Positions 1 to 11,221 of a DNA stretch of 55,671 bases are shown one piece after another; within the stretch, counting starts at the first letter, position 1, and each line of letters opens with the position of its first letter. Where the stretch lies: contig JACPIT010000014.1 in assembly GCA_016187945.1 (NCBI GenBank), forward strand, positions 1 to 55,671, written 5' to 3'. The notes under the pieces are model-generated. The model saw only the letters and a program-made list of their open reading frames with translations, had not been told where the DNA came from and made no database searches. The DNA comes from Opitutia bacterium. GTDB lineage: Bacteria > Verrucomicrobiota > Verrucomicrobiia > Opitutales > Opitutaceae. The translations under genes and the position numbers were made by a program.

Positions 1-1007
1 GTGCCGAGGCCGCCGGCTTTGAGGATGGAGACCATCGCGAGCGTGAGTTCGCGCACGTCGGTGTTGAACTGGTCGGTGTCCCAGCCGAGGAGCTGGTCGC
101 CGGCGTTGGCGTCGATGGAGCCGAGCATGCCGGCGGAGGCGGCGACCTCGATCTCGTGTTGGAACGAGTGGCCGGCGAGCGTGGCGTGGTTGGTCTCGAT
201 GTTGAACTTGAAGTGTTTTTCGAGGCCGTAGGTGCGGAGGAAGGCGATGCCGCTGGCGACGTCGAAGTCGTATTGGTGCTTCGTGGGCTCCTTCGGCTTC
301 GGCTCGATGAGGAACTGGCCTTTGAAGCCGATGCTCTTCGCGTAGTCGACGGCCAGGTGCATGAAGCGCGCGAGGTGGTCCTGCTCGCGCTTCAGGTTCG
401 TGTTGAGCAGCGTCTCGTAGCCTTCGCGGCCGCCCCAGAACACGTAGTTTTCGCCGCCGAGTTCGAGGGTGGCTTCGAGGGCTTTCTTCACCTGTGCCGC
501 GGCGTAGGCGAAGACGTGCGCGTCGGGATTCGTGGCGGCGCCGCACATGTAGCGCGGGTTCGAGAAGAGATTCGCGGTGCCCCAGAGGAGCTTCACGCCG
601 GTGGCCTTTTGGAGCTGCTTGGCGTGCGCGACGATCTTGTCGAGGTTCTTGTTCGACTCGGCGAGCGTGCGGCCCTCGGGCGCGATGTCGCGGTCGTGGA
701 AGCACCAGAACGGCGACTCGATCTTCGTGAAGAATTCGAAGGCGGCGTCCATGCGGACCTTCGCGATGGAGACGGGATCTTTGCCGCTTTCCCACGGGCG
801 CACGATGGTGCCGGGGCCGAACGGATCGGAGCCGGTGCCGCGGAAGGCGTGCCAGTAGGCGATGGAGAAGCGCAGGTGCTCCTTCAGCGTGACGCCGTCG
901 ATCCGCTCGGTGGGATCGTAGTGCTTGAACGCGAGTGCGGTGCCCGAGCGCGGGCCTTCGTAAGGAATGCGGCCGATGCCGCGGAAATGTTCAGGGGACT
1001 TCTTCAT
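1..1007 (-). CDS. xylA: Xylose isomerase, C-terminus cut by window edge
   Basis: Converts D-xylose to D-xylulose in the cytoplasm, the first step of the isomerase pathway. The visible N-terminal 335 residues (family about 440) carry the family marks: WCFHDRD with the catalytic-type His near residue 104, [10 protein letters not shown] near 191-200, and [14 protein letters not shown] near 235-248 with metal-binding Glu and Lys. The start is the ATG beginning MKKSPEHF. It is divergent from a LacI-type regulator, and xylB follows that regulator, which fits a xylose module. The C-terminal metal ligands lie outside the window. Identity is nearly certain. Confidence 0.96.
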   Translation of the reverse strand, partial: MKKSPEHFRGIGRIPYEGPRSGTALAFKHYDPTERIDGVTLKEHLRFSIAYWHAFRGTGSDPFGPGTIVRPWESGKDPVSIAKVRMDAAFEFFTKIESPFWCFHDRDIAPEGRTLAESNKNLDKIVAHAKQLQKATGVKLLWGTANLFSNPRYMCGAATNPDAHVFAYAAAQVKKALEATLELGGENYVFWGGREGYETLLNTNLKREQDHLARFMHLAVDYAKSIGFKGQFLIEPKPKEPTKHQYDFDVASGIAFLRTYGLEKHFKFNIETNHATLAGHSFQHEIEVAASAGMLGSIDANAGDQLLGWDTDQFNTDVRELTLAMVSILKAGGLG

Positions 1008-1103
1008 GAAGAGAGAGGTTCGGATAACAGCGAGGGACGGACGGCGGCGAGATTCATCTGCGTCAAAGTGCGGGACAACCGTCACCTGGAACTAACATTA
1101 GAC

Positions 1104-1135
1104 TTGAGGCGCGCTTGCTTGCGCGGTGCGCTCAA
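1104..1135. promoter_or_regulatory. Imperfect inverted repeat between xylA and its divergent regulator
   Basis: The 162-base gap between the divergent xylA and LacI-type genes holds an imperfect inverted repeat whose outer ends read TTGAG and CTCAA, with GC-rich inner arms offset by one base. Its position suits an operator for the adjacent regulator. The symmetry is imperfect, so this is inference. No convincing -35/-10 pair was found. Confidence 0.25.
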
Positions 1136-1169
1136 ACGAGACAAGAGCCGCTGCACCCCGCACCCCAAA

Positions 1170-2255
1170 ATGAACGAACGCCGGACCACGCTCGCTGACG
1201 TCGCGAAAGCCGCCGGCGTGCACGTCACGACGGTGTCGCTCGCGCTGCGCAATCACCCCCGTTTGCCGCTCGAGACGCGCGAGCGCCTGCAGGCGATGGC
1301 CCGCACGATGGGCTATACGCCCGATCCGTTGCTGCGCGCGCTCGTGGCTTATCGCGGTCGCACGATGGAGCGGCGCGCGCCGTCGACCCTCGCCTACATC
1401 ACGAACTGGGACTCCGCGTGGGGCTGGAAAAAGGTCACGGCTCACCCGAATTTCCATGAGGGCGCGAAAGCGAAGGCCGAGGAACTCGGCTACAAGCTCG
1501 AGCATTTCTGGATGCGCGAGCCGGGTCTGACGCACGGACGCCTCAGCGGCATTCTCGCGGCGCGCGGCATCAACGGCGTCATCATCGCCTCGCACCAGCG
1601 CGAAGCCGACGACTCGATCCATTTCGAGTGGCAGCGCTTCAGCGCGGTGAAGATCGACTATTTCCCGCACAAGCCGGAGCTGCACAACGTCACCAACGAC
1701 CAGTGCAGCATCATCCGCCTCGCCATGCAGCGCGTGATCGCGGCCGGTTACCGGCGCATCGGCTTCGTGATGCACCGCGGCTGGAATTACTCGGTCGACC
1801 ACCTGTGGTCGGCCGGCTTTCTCTGCGAGCAGGTGAATTTGCCGGCGCGCGAACGCATTCCGATGCTGCTTTTCCCCGACGCGGAACCGATCGAGGACTG
1901 GATGAACGAGTCGAAGACCGACGTCATCGTGCCCGTCGACCGCTTCAAGGACTGGTATGAGCGCTACGAGCCCGAGGTGATCATCGCCAAGGCGTCCTTC
2001 GTGCTCCCGAGCCTCCAGGAAATGAAGCTGCGCGTTCCGCGCGACGTGGCGCTCGTTGACGTGTTCCTCGACAGCTTCGATGGCAAACTCGCCGGCGTGC
2101 GGCAAAATTACGAGACCGTGGGCGCGCTCGCCGTCGAAATTTTGGCCGGCCAGCTTCACCACAACAAATTCGGCGTGCCGTCGATTCCGACCACGACGTT
2201 CGTCGAAGGCACCTGGTTTGACGGCGCGTCGTGTCCGATCCCGGCGCGGCGCTGA
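1170..2255 (+). CDS. LacI-family transcriptional regulator, probably of xylose genes
   Basis: A 361-residue LacI/GalR-type repressor. The N-terminal helix-turn-helix (about residues 7-26, TLADVAKAAGVHVTTVSLAL) is typical. It is followed by a periplasmic-binding-protein-like sensor domain with YRRIGFVMHRG near the middle and an effector-domain end. The frame is open far upstream, but the ATG giving MNERRTTLADV places the helix-turn-helix at the normal distance from the N-terminus. The gene is divergent from xylA and 180 bases upstream of xylB on the same strand, so it probably controls both. The effector (xylose or a xylo-oligosaccharide) is inferred from context only. It resembles the second LacI regulator in this window (8630-9691), sharing TLAYIT and GYKL.HFW motifs. 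Confidence 0.9.
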   Translation: MNERRTTLADVAKAAGVHVTTVSLALRNHPRLPLETRERLQAMARTMGYTPDPLLRALVAYRGRTMERRAPSTLAYITNWDSAWGWKKVTAHPNFHEGAKAKAEELGYKLEHFWMREPGLTHGRLSGILAARGINGVIIASHQREADDSIHFEWQRFSAVKIDYFPHKPELHNVTNDQCSIIRLAMQRVIAAGYRRIGFVMHRGWNYSVDHLWSAGFLCEQVNLPARERIPMLLFPDAEPIEDWMNESKTDVIVPVDRFKDWYERYEPEVIIAKASFVLPSLQEMKLRVPRDVALVDVFLDSFDGKLAGVRQNYETVGALAVEILAGQLHHNKFGVPSIPTTTFVEGTWFDGASCPIPARR

Positions 2256-2268
2256 GACGGATTGAGGT

Positions 2269-2396
2269 AACCACGAAAGAAACGAAATGGAACGGACGCG
2301 AAGTCGCGCAGGCGTCTCGCCTGTTCGGTCGGAGACGGACCGGAAGCACCGCCGCCGCAACGACCACTTTTCGTGTGTTTAGTGTGTTTCGTGGTT
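2269..2396. repeat. Inverted AACCACGAAA ends around a solo REP-like palindrome
   Basis: The gap between the LacI gene and xylB is bounded by AACCACGAAA (2269-2278) and its reverse complement (2387-2396). The right half continues from a T/G-rich run. Between them, 2303-2324 has a palindrome very close to one arm of the 52480-52538 repeat, sharing GCGCAGGCGTCTCGCCTG, but its GTAG head is changed to GTCG. The whole gap looks repeat-derived. Confidence 0.6.
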
Positions 2397-2435
2397 CCCA
2401 CCCGAATCATTCCGACTGAAATTTCCTCCTCCCCC

Positions 2436-3929
<1,494 letters not shown>

Positions 3930-4228
3930 CGACGCGCGGAGACTGGCGAACGGGTCAATTGCTCGCCCCGGGGCGGTCGTCGTCCGACTGCTTCCAGGGC
4001 GCATGCGGTCGTCGTGGTCGCAATCGAAGTGACGCGCGTTTCGGTCTGCCGGCGATTTCCCAATCGCGAAGCAGGGGCCGCGACGGTTCGCCGTTGCGGC
4101 TCGAGTGATTTCGGCGGAGCGAGCGTCCGGACTTTTCTCGACTGAGGCGACGTTTGTCTTGCCGCGAGCGCGCGGTGTGCTCGACCGGCGGGCGATGGCG
4201 TTTGCGCGCGAACGGGCTAAATTGGGGA
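3930..4228. other. Non-coding gap between xylB and the hydrolase gene
   Basis: No coding frame with convincing codon use was found. A short perfect palindrome CGCCCCGGGGCG near 3964 and C/G-rich sequence are the only structure seen. No T-tract terminator is visible. The promoter of the hydrolase-phosphoribosyltransferase pair probably lies here, but no clear boxes were found. Confidence 0.4.
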
Positions 4229-4915
4229 ATGATCGATCGACGTCCACCGATGTCGCCGTCGTCGCCCTGGGCAGGCGCGGTCGAGATTGCGGCCGACGGC
4301 GCGCGATTGGAGGGCGAGCTCCGGATCCCGGATCGGGCGCGCGGACTGGTGCTGTTCTCGCACGGCAGCGGCAGCAGCCGGCACAGTCCGCGCAATCGTC
4401 GCGTGGCCGAACTGCTCCAGCATGCGGGTTTCGGCACGCTCCTGTTTGACCTGTTGACGCGCGACGAGGAGCGGAGCGAGCGATTCACCGGACATCTGCG
4501 CTTCGACATCCCGCTGCTGGCTTCGCGCTTGGAAAACGCGACACGCTGGGCGATGGCCGATGCGCGCACGGCGTCGTTTCCGCTCGGCTATTTTGGCGCG
4601 AGCACGGGCGCCGCAGCCGCGTTGATCGCGGCGGCCGTCCCGGACCTCGCGATCCACGCGGTGGTGTCGCGCGGCGGGCGGCCGGATCTCGCGGCCGACG
4701 CGCTCGAAAGGGTGCGCGCGCCGACGTTGCTGATCGTGGGCGGCGCCGACGACGCGGTGATCCCGCTGAACCAGTCCGCCTACGCTCGCCTGCGGACGAC
4801 GAAGCGTCTCGAACTCGTGCGCGGGGCGACACATCTCTTCGAGGAGCCCGGCGCGCTGGAGCGCGTGGCGATGTTGGCGACCCGCTGGTTTCAACACTAC
4901 TTGATTTTCGCATGA
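4229..4915 (+). CDS. Alpha/beta hydrolase, dienelactone-hydrolase-like
   Basis: A 228-residue cytoplasmic alpha/beta hydrolase. The nucleophile elbow FGASTGAAAAL puts the Ser near residue 125, the acid is in GGADDAVIP near 174, and the His in RGATHLFEEPG near 202, so the triad is complete. The oxyanion region is LFSHGSGSSRHSPRN near the N-terminus. The ATG follows TTGGGGA, a plausible ribosome-binding site. Longer in-frame starts exist upstream. The stop overlaps the next start by ATGA. This hydrolase is often found beside, or fused to, the phosphoribosyltransferase family encoded next. The substrate is unknown. Confidence 0.85.
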   Translation: MIDRRPPMSPSSPWAGAVEIAADGARLEGELRIPDRARGLVLFSHGSGSSRHSPRNRRVAELLQHAGFGTLLFDLLTRDEERSERFTGHLRFDIPLLASRLENATRWAMADARTASFPLGYFGASTGAAAALIAAAVPDLAIHAVVSRGGRPDLAADALERVRAPTLLIVGGADDAVIPLNQSAYARLRTTKRLELVRGATHLFEEPGALERVAMLATRWFQHYLIFA

Positions 4916-5598
4916 ACACCGACGAAGGCTACTTCGATCGCCGCGACGGCGGACGCGTGCTCGCGCCGCACGTGGCCGATCGACTCGGCAGCGTGAACGA
5001 TGCGCTCGTGCTCGGGCTGGCGCGTGGCGGCGTGCCGGTCGCCTGCGAAGTCGCTCTCCGGCTCGATGCGGAGCTCGACGTGTTCGTCGTGCGCAAGATC
5101 GGCGCGCCCGGCTACGAGGAATTTGCCATCGGGGCGATCGCAACGGGCGGCTTCCGGTTGCTGAACTACGAGGCGATCGCGCAACTCGGCGTGAGCGACC
5201 GCGAGGTGACCGCCACGACCGAGCGCGAAACGCGCGAGATCCAGCGTCGCGAAAAACTCTACCGCGCCGGCCGGCCGGCGCCGCGCATCGGCGGACGCGT
5301 CGTGGTGCTGGTCGACGACGGATTGGCGACCGGTTTCAGCATGCGTGCCGCGATTCGCGCGGTGCAGGCGCAGCATCCGCGCCGGCTCGTCGTCGCAGTG
5401 CCGGTCGGCGCGCCCGATGCGTGCGCGGCGATCAAGCGCGAGGCCGACTTGCTCGTGTGTCCGTTCCGGCCCGAGGAATTCCATGCGGTCGGGCGCTGGT
5501 ATCGCGATTTCGGCGCGACGTCGGACGACGAGGTCGTCGAGTGCCTGCGCTCCGCGGCGAGACACCGTGCGGCGCGCGCGCGTTTGCACGGACTCTGA
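4912..5598 (+). CDS. Type I phosphoribosyltransferase-family protein
   Basis: A 228-residue phosphoribosyltransferase-fold protein. The PRPP loop VVVLVDDGLATG (about 130-141) ends the core strand. GLARGGVPVA near 35-44 and VVRKIGAPGYEEFAIGA near 59-75 are hallmarks of the subfamily that occurs with dienelactone-hydrolase-like proteins. It is translationally coupled to the preceding hydrolase through a 4-base overlap. The base or substrate has not been established for this subfamily as far as I know. A nucleotide-salvage role would be a guess, and the overlap suggests the two proteins act together. Confidence 0.85.
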   Translation: MNTDEGYFDRRDGGRVLAPHVADRLGSVNDALVLGLARGGVPVACEVALRLDAELDVFVVRKIGAPGYEEFAIGAIATGGFRLLNYEAIAQLGVSDREVTATTERETREIQRREKLYRAGRPAPRIGGRVVVLVDDGLATGFSMRAAIRAVQAQHPRRLVVAVPVGAPDACAAIKREADLLVCPFRPEEFHAVGRWYRDFGATSDDEVVECLRSAARHRAARARLHGL

Positions 5599-5705
5599 GA
5601 CTTCGTCGGCTGGCGCTCGTTCTCGGAGGCGCGGGTGGACAAAGGTTCCGCACTGCCACTCGCGTGTGCGCGATCGAACGGCGGCCCCACCGGCGGAAGA
5701 GCGAT

Positions 5706-8465
5706 TCAGCGGATCGACAACTCTCCCTCGTCCTCGCCTGACGGCAGCACAATTTCGAGCGTGCCGGGCGCGCGCTGGCGCGCGGGGACGGGCCGGTTTT
5801 TCCAGCGGACCGATTCAGCCGGCGCATCGACGACGGCCAGCACCACCGGCTTTTTTCCCGGGGCGCCGGTGAAGCGCAGGCGCGCCCGCAGACGGTCCGG
5901 TTCGGCTCGCTGCTCGACGATCCAGCAATCGTAGCCGCCCGTCAGCATGCCGGGACGGAAATAGGCGGCGAACCAGTTGAGGATCGGTGAGGAGAGTCCG
6001 CCGAACTGATGCCAGCCCGCGCCGCGGCCGGACTTCACGATGAAATGCTCGAAGCTGCAGCCGGTCGCGCGCACCTCGCGCTCCCACGTGCGCAGCGCGG
6101 TCTCGGCGATTTGCCAGGCGAGGTCGCCTTCGCCGAGGTCGAGCAACGCGCGCCAGAAAAACCATTGGTGCGGCATCCAGACAGTGCCGTTCCAGTAGCC
6201 GTCGTCGCGATAATAGGACGCCGACTGATCGACTGTCGTCAACCCGACGTCGGACCAGAAGACGTGCGGGTTGCGCAGGCGTTCGAGAAAGAGTTTTTCC
6301 TGTGCCGGCGTGCACGCGCCCGCGACGAGCGGGTAGACGCCGTCGGCGCCGCGGTTGAAATTCTCGCCGCTCTCGTGCCGCAGCGGGCCGAGAGTGCGGC
6401 CTTGGTCGTCGTGGCGGACGTAGCTGAACCAGCCGCTCGCCGCGTCCCACGCGTGCGTTTGCAGGGCGTCGGTGAGCGAGGCGATGTCGGCATCGAATTC
6501 GGCGGTCGGTTCGCCGAGGAGTTGCGCCATGCCGCGGAGGAGGCGCGCGGTGCGGATGGCGTGGGCGGTGTTGACGACGGGCGTCGTGCTGCGCGTGAGC
6601 GCCGTGCCGCGGATGAATTTCTGCGGCGGGTAGTCGTCCCAGCCGCCGGAGTTGTAGAAATAGTCCCACGTGCGCAGCAGGCCGGAGCGGAGTGTGCGCG
6701 TGTTGGAGCCTTCGCTCCGACCGGCGAGGAAGCGGTGCATGCGGCGCGCGCCGGGGAAGAAGCGCGCGAGCACGGCGCGGTCCTGGGTGCGGTTCCAGAG
6801 GGCCTGGAGCTGATAAATTTGCACGGGCACCGGGCTGCCGTGGAAGGTGAATGCGGCGTCCTCCTCCGGGCGCGCGAGGTAGGCGGCGAGATTGTCGACG
6901 GAGCGCGCGGGATCGAGTTCGAGCAGGCCGAGGCCGATGAAGCCCGCGTCCCACGTGTAGAGCGAATCCCACCAGCGGCCGGGCGTGTAGTGGCGGATGA
7001 ATTTCCCGCGGCGTCGGACGGGATAGACGACGTTGGTGGCGACGGTGGCGGCGAGTCGTTCGACGCCGTAGGCGTAATCGCGTCCGGCCGCGGTGTGCGC
7101 GGGCAAGCTCGGGGCGTCGACGAGTGTGGGCGCGGGAGCGGCCGCGAAGCGCGCGAGCGCGGCACGCGCTTCGGCCGCGTCGGCGCCGTGGCAGACGAAC
7201 GCAGTGAACTCGCGCGTCTCGCCGGACGCGAGGAAGAGCGGGCGGACGAAGACGTTCGTGTAGTGGCGCTGGCCGCCGAGTTCGAGGCGGCGCTTGATGT
7301 GCTCGTGCGTGTAGAGCGGAAAGTCGTATTCGATGCGATCGGTGAGCCATTCGCGCACTTCGGCGTCGGCCGCGGCCCACGCGAGGCCGTAGCAACCGGG
7401 GATGGCGGCGTAGGCGAGGAGGAGCGCGGAGTCGCCGAGCGGCGTGAGCGCCGGCTGGTAGTCGAGCGGCGGAACGTGAAACTCGACCGCGCTCCGCTGC
7501 GCGGCCGGGACGAGGGCGATGCCGTCGAGTTCGAGTTCGTCGCCGCCGACCGTCTCGACGGAAAATTCGCGCACGGTCGCGTCGGCGAGTGGAACGCTGG
7601 CGAGTTGGAAATCGCCGTTGCCGGTGAGCGCGATTTCGCCGGCGTAGAGACCGGTGCAGCGCAGCGTCGTGCGCGCTTGCGGCGCGAGGCGGATGCGGAA
7701 GAGCGCGACCGTGCCAGCGGCGGCGAAGTTATCCGGCGTCGCGTAGGTGGCGCGTTGCCCGGCGACGCGGCCGAAGCCGCGGGCGAGAGCGACGCCGTTG
7801 ACGCAGCCGTCACGACGGACTTCGCCCCAAATCTCGGCATTGTCGGGCAGGTGGCGCTGCGGCGCGTCCTCGTCCATCGCGAGCGCGTGGTAGTGCGAGC
7901 CATCGATCCACGCGCCGCCGTCGGGGAGCGTCACACGCGCGGCGCGGAGCGGGGGCTGGCGATAGGGGCCGGCTTCGGGAAAGTGGAGCGAGGCGAGGAA
8001 ATTGAGCGAGAGCTGCTGCGGCTGCGGCGTGCGGTTGACGAGTTGCGCGCGCACCAGCGCGCCCGTGTCGTGAGGCGCGAAGGTGACGTCGGCGTAGAAC
8101 GACTCGAGTTCGCCGAGCGGGAAACGCAGCGTGTAGCGCTCGAGGCCCGGCGTGGCGCTCCATGGCTGGAAGCCGGAGTCGTGGGTCACCATCGGCACTT
8201 GCTGGCGGCGGCGGTAGAGGCCGGGGAAAACCGAGAGGTCGAAGCGCAGGCCGCTGGCCGGATCGGGCAGGTGTGCGATGCCGGCGAGGTGTTTCGTGTA
8301 GGGGCCCCACGTGGGCAGCCGCAGGTCGCCGTGCGCGCTCAGGCCTGAGAGCAGATCGCCGACGGGAGCAGCCGGCGCGACGCGTTCGGCGGCGCGGACG
8401 GCGCCGCGCAGCACGAGCGCGGTGGCCAGCAGGGAGGTGCTACCGACGAATTCGCGACGGGTCAT
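5706..8465 (-). CDS. Tat-exported (alpha/alpha)6-barrel glycoside hydrolase, MGH1/GH63-like
   Basis: A 919-residue protein starting with a twin-arginine signal (MTRREFVGSTSLLATALVL), so probably exported folded. The N-terminal half is beta-rich. From about residue 440 comes an alpha-barrel with SLYTWDAGFIGLGLLEL near 495-511, SGGWDDYPPQKF near 605, a YWNGTVWMPHQWFFW block near 760 and GAGWHQFGGLSSPI near 815. These resemble GH63/GH37-type and MGH1-like barrels, in which acidic residues in the WD motifs act in catalysis. A small beta domain ends the protein. It is divergent from a LacI-type regulator, which suggests sugar-responsive control. GH63-like glucosidase is the best guess; a trehalase-like or amylo-1,6-glucosidase-like activity is possible. 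Confidence 0.75.
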   Translation of the reverse strand: MTRREFVGSTSLLATALVLRGAVRAAERVAPAAPVGDLLSGLSAHGDLRLPTWGPYTKHLAGIAHLPDPASGLRFDLSVFPGLYRRRQQVPMVTHDSGFQPWSATPGLERYTLRFPLGELESFYADVTFAPHDTGALVRAQLVNRTPQPQQLSLNFLASLHFPEAGPYRQPPLRAARVTLPDGGAWIDGSHYHALAMDEDAPQRHLPDNAEIWGEVRRDGCVNGVALARGFGRVAGQRATYATPDNFAAAGTVALFRIRLAPQARTTLRCTGLYAGEIALTGNGDFQLASVPLADATVREFSVETVGGDELELDGIALVPAAQRSAVEFHVPPLDYQPALTPLGDSALLLAYAAIPGCYGLAWAAADAEVREWLTDRIEYDFPLYTHEHIKRRLELGGQRHYTNVFVRPLFLASGETREFTAFVCHGADAAEARAALARFAAAPAPTLVDAPSLPAHTAAGRDYAYGVERLAATVATNVVYPVRRRGKFIRHYTPGRWWDSLYTWDAGFIGLGLLELDPARSVDNLAAYLARPEEDAAFTFHGSPVPVQIYQLQALWNRTQDRAVLARFFPGARRMHRFLAGRSEGSNTRTLRSGLLRTWDYFYNSGGWDDYPPQKFIRGTALTRSTTPVVNTAHAIRTARLLRGMAQLLGEPTAEFDADIASLTDALQTHAWDAASGWFSYVRHDDQGRTLGPLRHESGENFNRGADGVYPLVAGACTPAQEKLFLERLRNPHVFWSDVGLTTVDQSASYYRDDGYWNGTVWMPHQWFFWRALLDLGEGDLAWQIAETALRTWEREVRATGCSFEHFIVKSGRGAGWHQFGGLSSPILNWFAAYFRPGMLTGGYDCWIVEQRAEPDRLRARLRFTGAPGKKPVVLAVVDAPAESVRWKNRPVPARQRAPGTLEIVLPSGEDEGELSIR

Positions 8466-8629
8466 GGGCGGGTGGGGTGAGGCCGGGCGCTTCTAGACGG
8501 AGCCGCGCGGCGGGGAAAGCGACGCGGAAGGTAAATCGTTGCCGGAATCGAGCGCACGAGAAAAACGCCGGGGGCGACGACAATCAGGTTTCCTTTTTCC
8601 GCCGAAGCGGTATCGGAGGACGCCACGTT

Positions 8630-9691
8630 ATGGGTGTCACGATGCGAGATGTCGCGGAGCGCGCGAAGGTGTCGATCGCCACGGTGTCGAAATGCCTGCG
8701 CAGTCGCGGCAACATTTCCGCGGCCACGCGCGCGGAGGTGATCGGGATCGCCGAGCAGATGGGTTACCGGACGCACCCGTTCGTCTCGGCGCTGATGCAG
8801 TCGCGGCGCCGCAAGCGCTCGGCGGGCGCGCAGCAGCCGACGCTCGCCTACATCACGGCGTTCCAGACGCACGACGGCTGGACGAAGACGCCGTCGCCGC
8901 TGCTGCGCCTGCTGTTCGAAGGCGCCACGGTGCGCGCCGAGCAGCGCGGCTACAAACTCTCGCATTTCTGGCTCTACCGCGATGGCATGAGCAACCAGCG
9001 TTTCAGCGAGATGCTGCGCGCGCGCGGCGTGCGCGGCGTTTTTCTGACGCCGTTGCCGCGCCTCGGCATGCAGATCGATTTGAAGTGGGAGTATTTTTCG
9101 GTCGTCGCGCACGGACTCAGCATTGCCCAACCGATTTTTCATCGCACATCGAACGACCATTACCAGTCGATGATGCTCGCGCTGCGCGAGTGTCACCGGA
9201 ACGGCTACCGCCGCCCCGGCTTCGTGATGGACGGCCCGCTGTGCCAGCGCCTCGAGCACCGCTGGGAGGCGGCGTTCATGATCGAGCGCGAGAAGCTCGG
9301 CTTCGACGCGGGTGTGCGCTCGTTGCTCTATCAGACGTGGGACGCGGACGAAGTGCGCCGGTGGATTCGACGCGAGAAACCCGACGTGATGATCTCGCTT
9401 CTGCAGGAGGATCAACTTGCGCAGCTCGCCGCGCGCGGCGTGCGCGCGCCGGAGGACTTGGGCATCGTGAGCCTCTCGGTGCACGATCCGGAGAGCCGCA
9501 TCACGGGGATTCACCAGAACGCGCGGCTCATCGGACGCGTTGCGATCGACAAGCTGATCGATCTCGTCGAACGCAACGAAACCGGCGTGCCCGCCGATCC
9601 GATCACGCTGACGATCGAGGGCAAATGGAGCCCGGGACACACGCTGCACTACCTGCCGGCCGACGAACGGGCGGGGCACCACATCATCTGA
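8630..9691 (+). CDS. LacI-family transcriptional regulator
   Basis: A 353-residue LacI/GalR regulator: helix-turn-helix MRDVAERAKVSIATVSKCL at about residues 5-23, then a sugar-sensing domain. The start is set by the helix-turn-helix position and by a GGAGG (8615-8619) ten bases before the ATG; the open frame upstream is not used. It is divergent from the exported glycoside hydrolase and convergent with the SSS symporter gene, with only three bases between the two stop codons. Likely targets are the glycoside hydrolase and perhaps the polysaccharide locus. The effector is unknown. Confidence 0.9.
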   Translation: MGVTMRDVAERAKVSIATVSKCLRSRGNISAATRAEVIGIAEQMGYRTHPFVSALMQSRRRKRSAGAQQPTLAYITAFQTHDGWTKTPSPLLRLLFEGATVRAEQRGYKLSHFWLYRDGMSNQRFSEMLRARGVRGVFLTPLPRLGMQIDLKWEYFSVVAHGLSIAQPIFHRTSNDHYQSMMLALRECHRNGYRRPGFVMDGPLCQRLEHRWEAAFMIEREKLGFDAGVRSLLYQTWDADEVRRWIRREKPDVMISLLQEDQLAQLAARGVRAPEDLGIVSLSVHDPESRITGIHQNARLIGRVAIDKLIDLVERNETGVPADPITLTIEGKWSPGHTLHYLPADERAGHHII

Positions 9692-9694
9692 CGC

Positions 9695-11221
9695 TCAGCG
9701 GCCCGTCCGCGCGAGATCCCACACCGTGAGCCCGCGCAGATCGCGCGGCGCGGCGCGCGACGGCAGGCACAAGCTCGCGCCGTAGCCGGTGACGAGGCAC
9801 GTCATCACGGCGGCGAAACCCTGGAAAAACGGATTGATCGAAGTAAACGCCTGCAGCCAGGCCGTGACGCCGACGCTTATCAGCACGCCGACGATCACGC
9901 CGGGCGCGGTCGCGCGGCGGGTCAGCAAGCCGAGCGCGAACACGCCGGGCAGCCCGCCACCGATCAACGCCGCAAGCATCAGCACCTGGTCCCAGAGCGA
10001 CGGCACGTTGAGGCTCGCGAGGTAGGCCGCCGTCAGCGTTGCGGCGAGGCCCGCGGCAATCGTGGCGCCGCGCGCGACGGCGAGTTTCTGGCGGTCGGTC
10101 GGCTGCGCGCGAAACAGCGGTAGAAAATCCGTCGCGATGACGGTTGCAGCCGAATTCACGTCGCTGCTGAGCGCGCCCATTGCCGACGCGAGCACGCCCG
10201 CGATCACGAGCCCAACCACGCCGCGCGGCAGTTCGCTCACGATGAAGAACGGGAAGATCGCGTCGTTCGGGAGTCCCGCCGGCGGCGCGGTGTGCGTGCG
10301 ATAAAACGCGAACAGCGCCGTGCCCACGAAAAAGAACAGCACCGAGCTCGGCAGCCCCAGCAACGCCCCGAGCGCCACGGTGCGCCGTGCGGCGCGTTCG
10401 TCGGCGGTCGCGAACACGCGCTGCATGAGCGACTGGTCGCTCAGTTGCGTGAAGACGGTGCGCACCATCAAGCCCGCGAAGACCCACACGGTCGGCTCCG
10501 TGAAATCCCACTCCCACGACACGGCGGCGAGTTTCCCTTCGCGCCAGCCCGTTTCCAGAATGCCGCCAAAACCGCCCGGCACCCCAGCCGCCACATAGCA
10601 GAGGGCAATGGCGACGCCGCCAAACATGACGACGAATTGAAACACGTCCGTCCATAACACTGCCGTGAAACCGCCGAGCATCGCGTAGGCGACCGTCACG
10701 CCGCCGAGGATTGCGATGCACGCGTAGACATTGAATCCGGTCACTGACGCGAGCGCCATCGCCGGGAGCAGCATGACGACGCTCATGCGCCCGAATACTT
10801 TCAGCAGCACGCTCAGCGCCGCGCCGAGCAGCCGCACCGCGCGACCGAAGCGCAGATCGAGATACTCGAACACGGTCGTGATGTTCAGGCGGCGCAGTGC
10901 CCCGACGAAACAGAACGCGATCACGAGCGTCGCGGCCGCTTGTGCGGGCGCGGAGCCGATCGCGCGCCAGTCGGTCGCGTAGCTTTTCGCCGGCACCGCC
11001 ATGAAACTGATGCTCGTCGTCGCCGTGGCGTAGAAGCTGATGCCCGCCGCCCACCAGCGCACGCGCCGCTCGCCGCGAAAAAATCCGTCGGCCGACTGCC
11101 GGCGCCGCGCCCAGCGCCAGCCCACGACGAGGTTGGTCGCAAGGTAAGCGCCCAGCACGAGATAATCGAGCCAGTCGAAGGTGCGGATTCCAACGGTGGC
11201 CAGCGCGGTGGCGGTCGACAT
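9695..11221 (-). CDS. Sodium:solute symporter (SSS family)
   Basis: A 508-residue integral membrane protein with about 13 hydrophobic spans, matching the SSS/SGLT family. WWAAGISFYATATTSISFMA in the first core helices (sodium-site region), WTDVFQFVVMFGG in the middle, and SALSSDVNSAATV-like sequence (GALSSDVNSAATVIATD) later are typical. The chosen ATG gives MSTATALATVGIRTFDWLDY; in-frame codons further upstream encode Arg/Pro-rich sequence and overlap the divergent promoter region. It is divergent from a GH28 pectinase, so galacturonate or short oligogalacturonides are reasonable substrates, by context only. Confidence 0.9.
   Translation of the reverse strand: MSTATALATVGIRTFDWLDYLVLGAYLATNLVVGWRWARRRQSADGFFRGERRVRWWAAGISFYATATTSISFMAVPAKSYATDWRAIGSAPAQAAATLVIAFCFVGALRRLNITTVFEYLDLRFGRAVRLLGAALSVLLKVFGRMSVVMLLPAMALASVTGFNVYACIAILGGVTVAYAMLGGFTAVLWTDVFQFVVMFGGVAIALCYVAAGVPGGFGGILETGWREGKLAAVSWEWDFTEPTVWVFAGLMVRTVFTQLSDQSLMQRVFATADERAARRTVALGALLGLPSSVLFFFVGTALFAFYRTHTAPPAGLPNDAIFPFFIVSELPRGVVGLVIAGVLASAMGALSSDVNSAATVIATDFLPLFRAQPTDRQKLAVARGATIAAGLAATLTAAYLASLNVPSLWDQVLMLAALIGGGLPGVFALGLLTRRATAPGVIVGVLISVGVTAWLQAFTSINPFFQGFAAVMTCLVTGYGASLCLPSRAAPRDLRGLTVWDLARTGR

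Noticed and set aside
1047-1067. Possible TTGACG -35 box for xylA on the minus strand
   Set aside because: No -10-like hexamer at 16-18 bases; the nearest TGTTAT is about 31 bases away.
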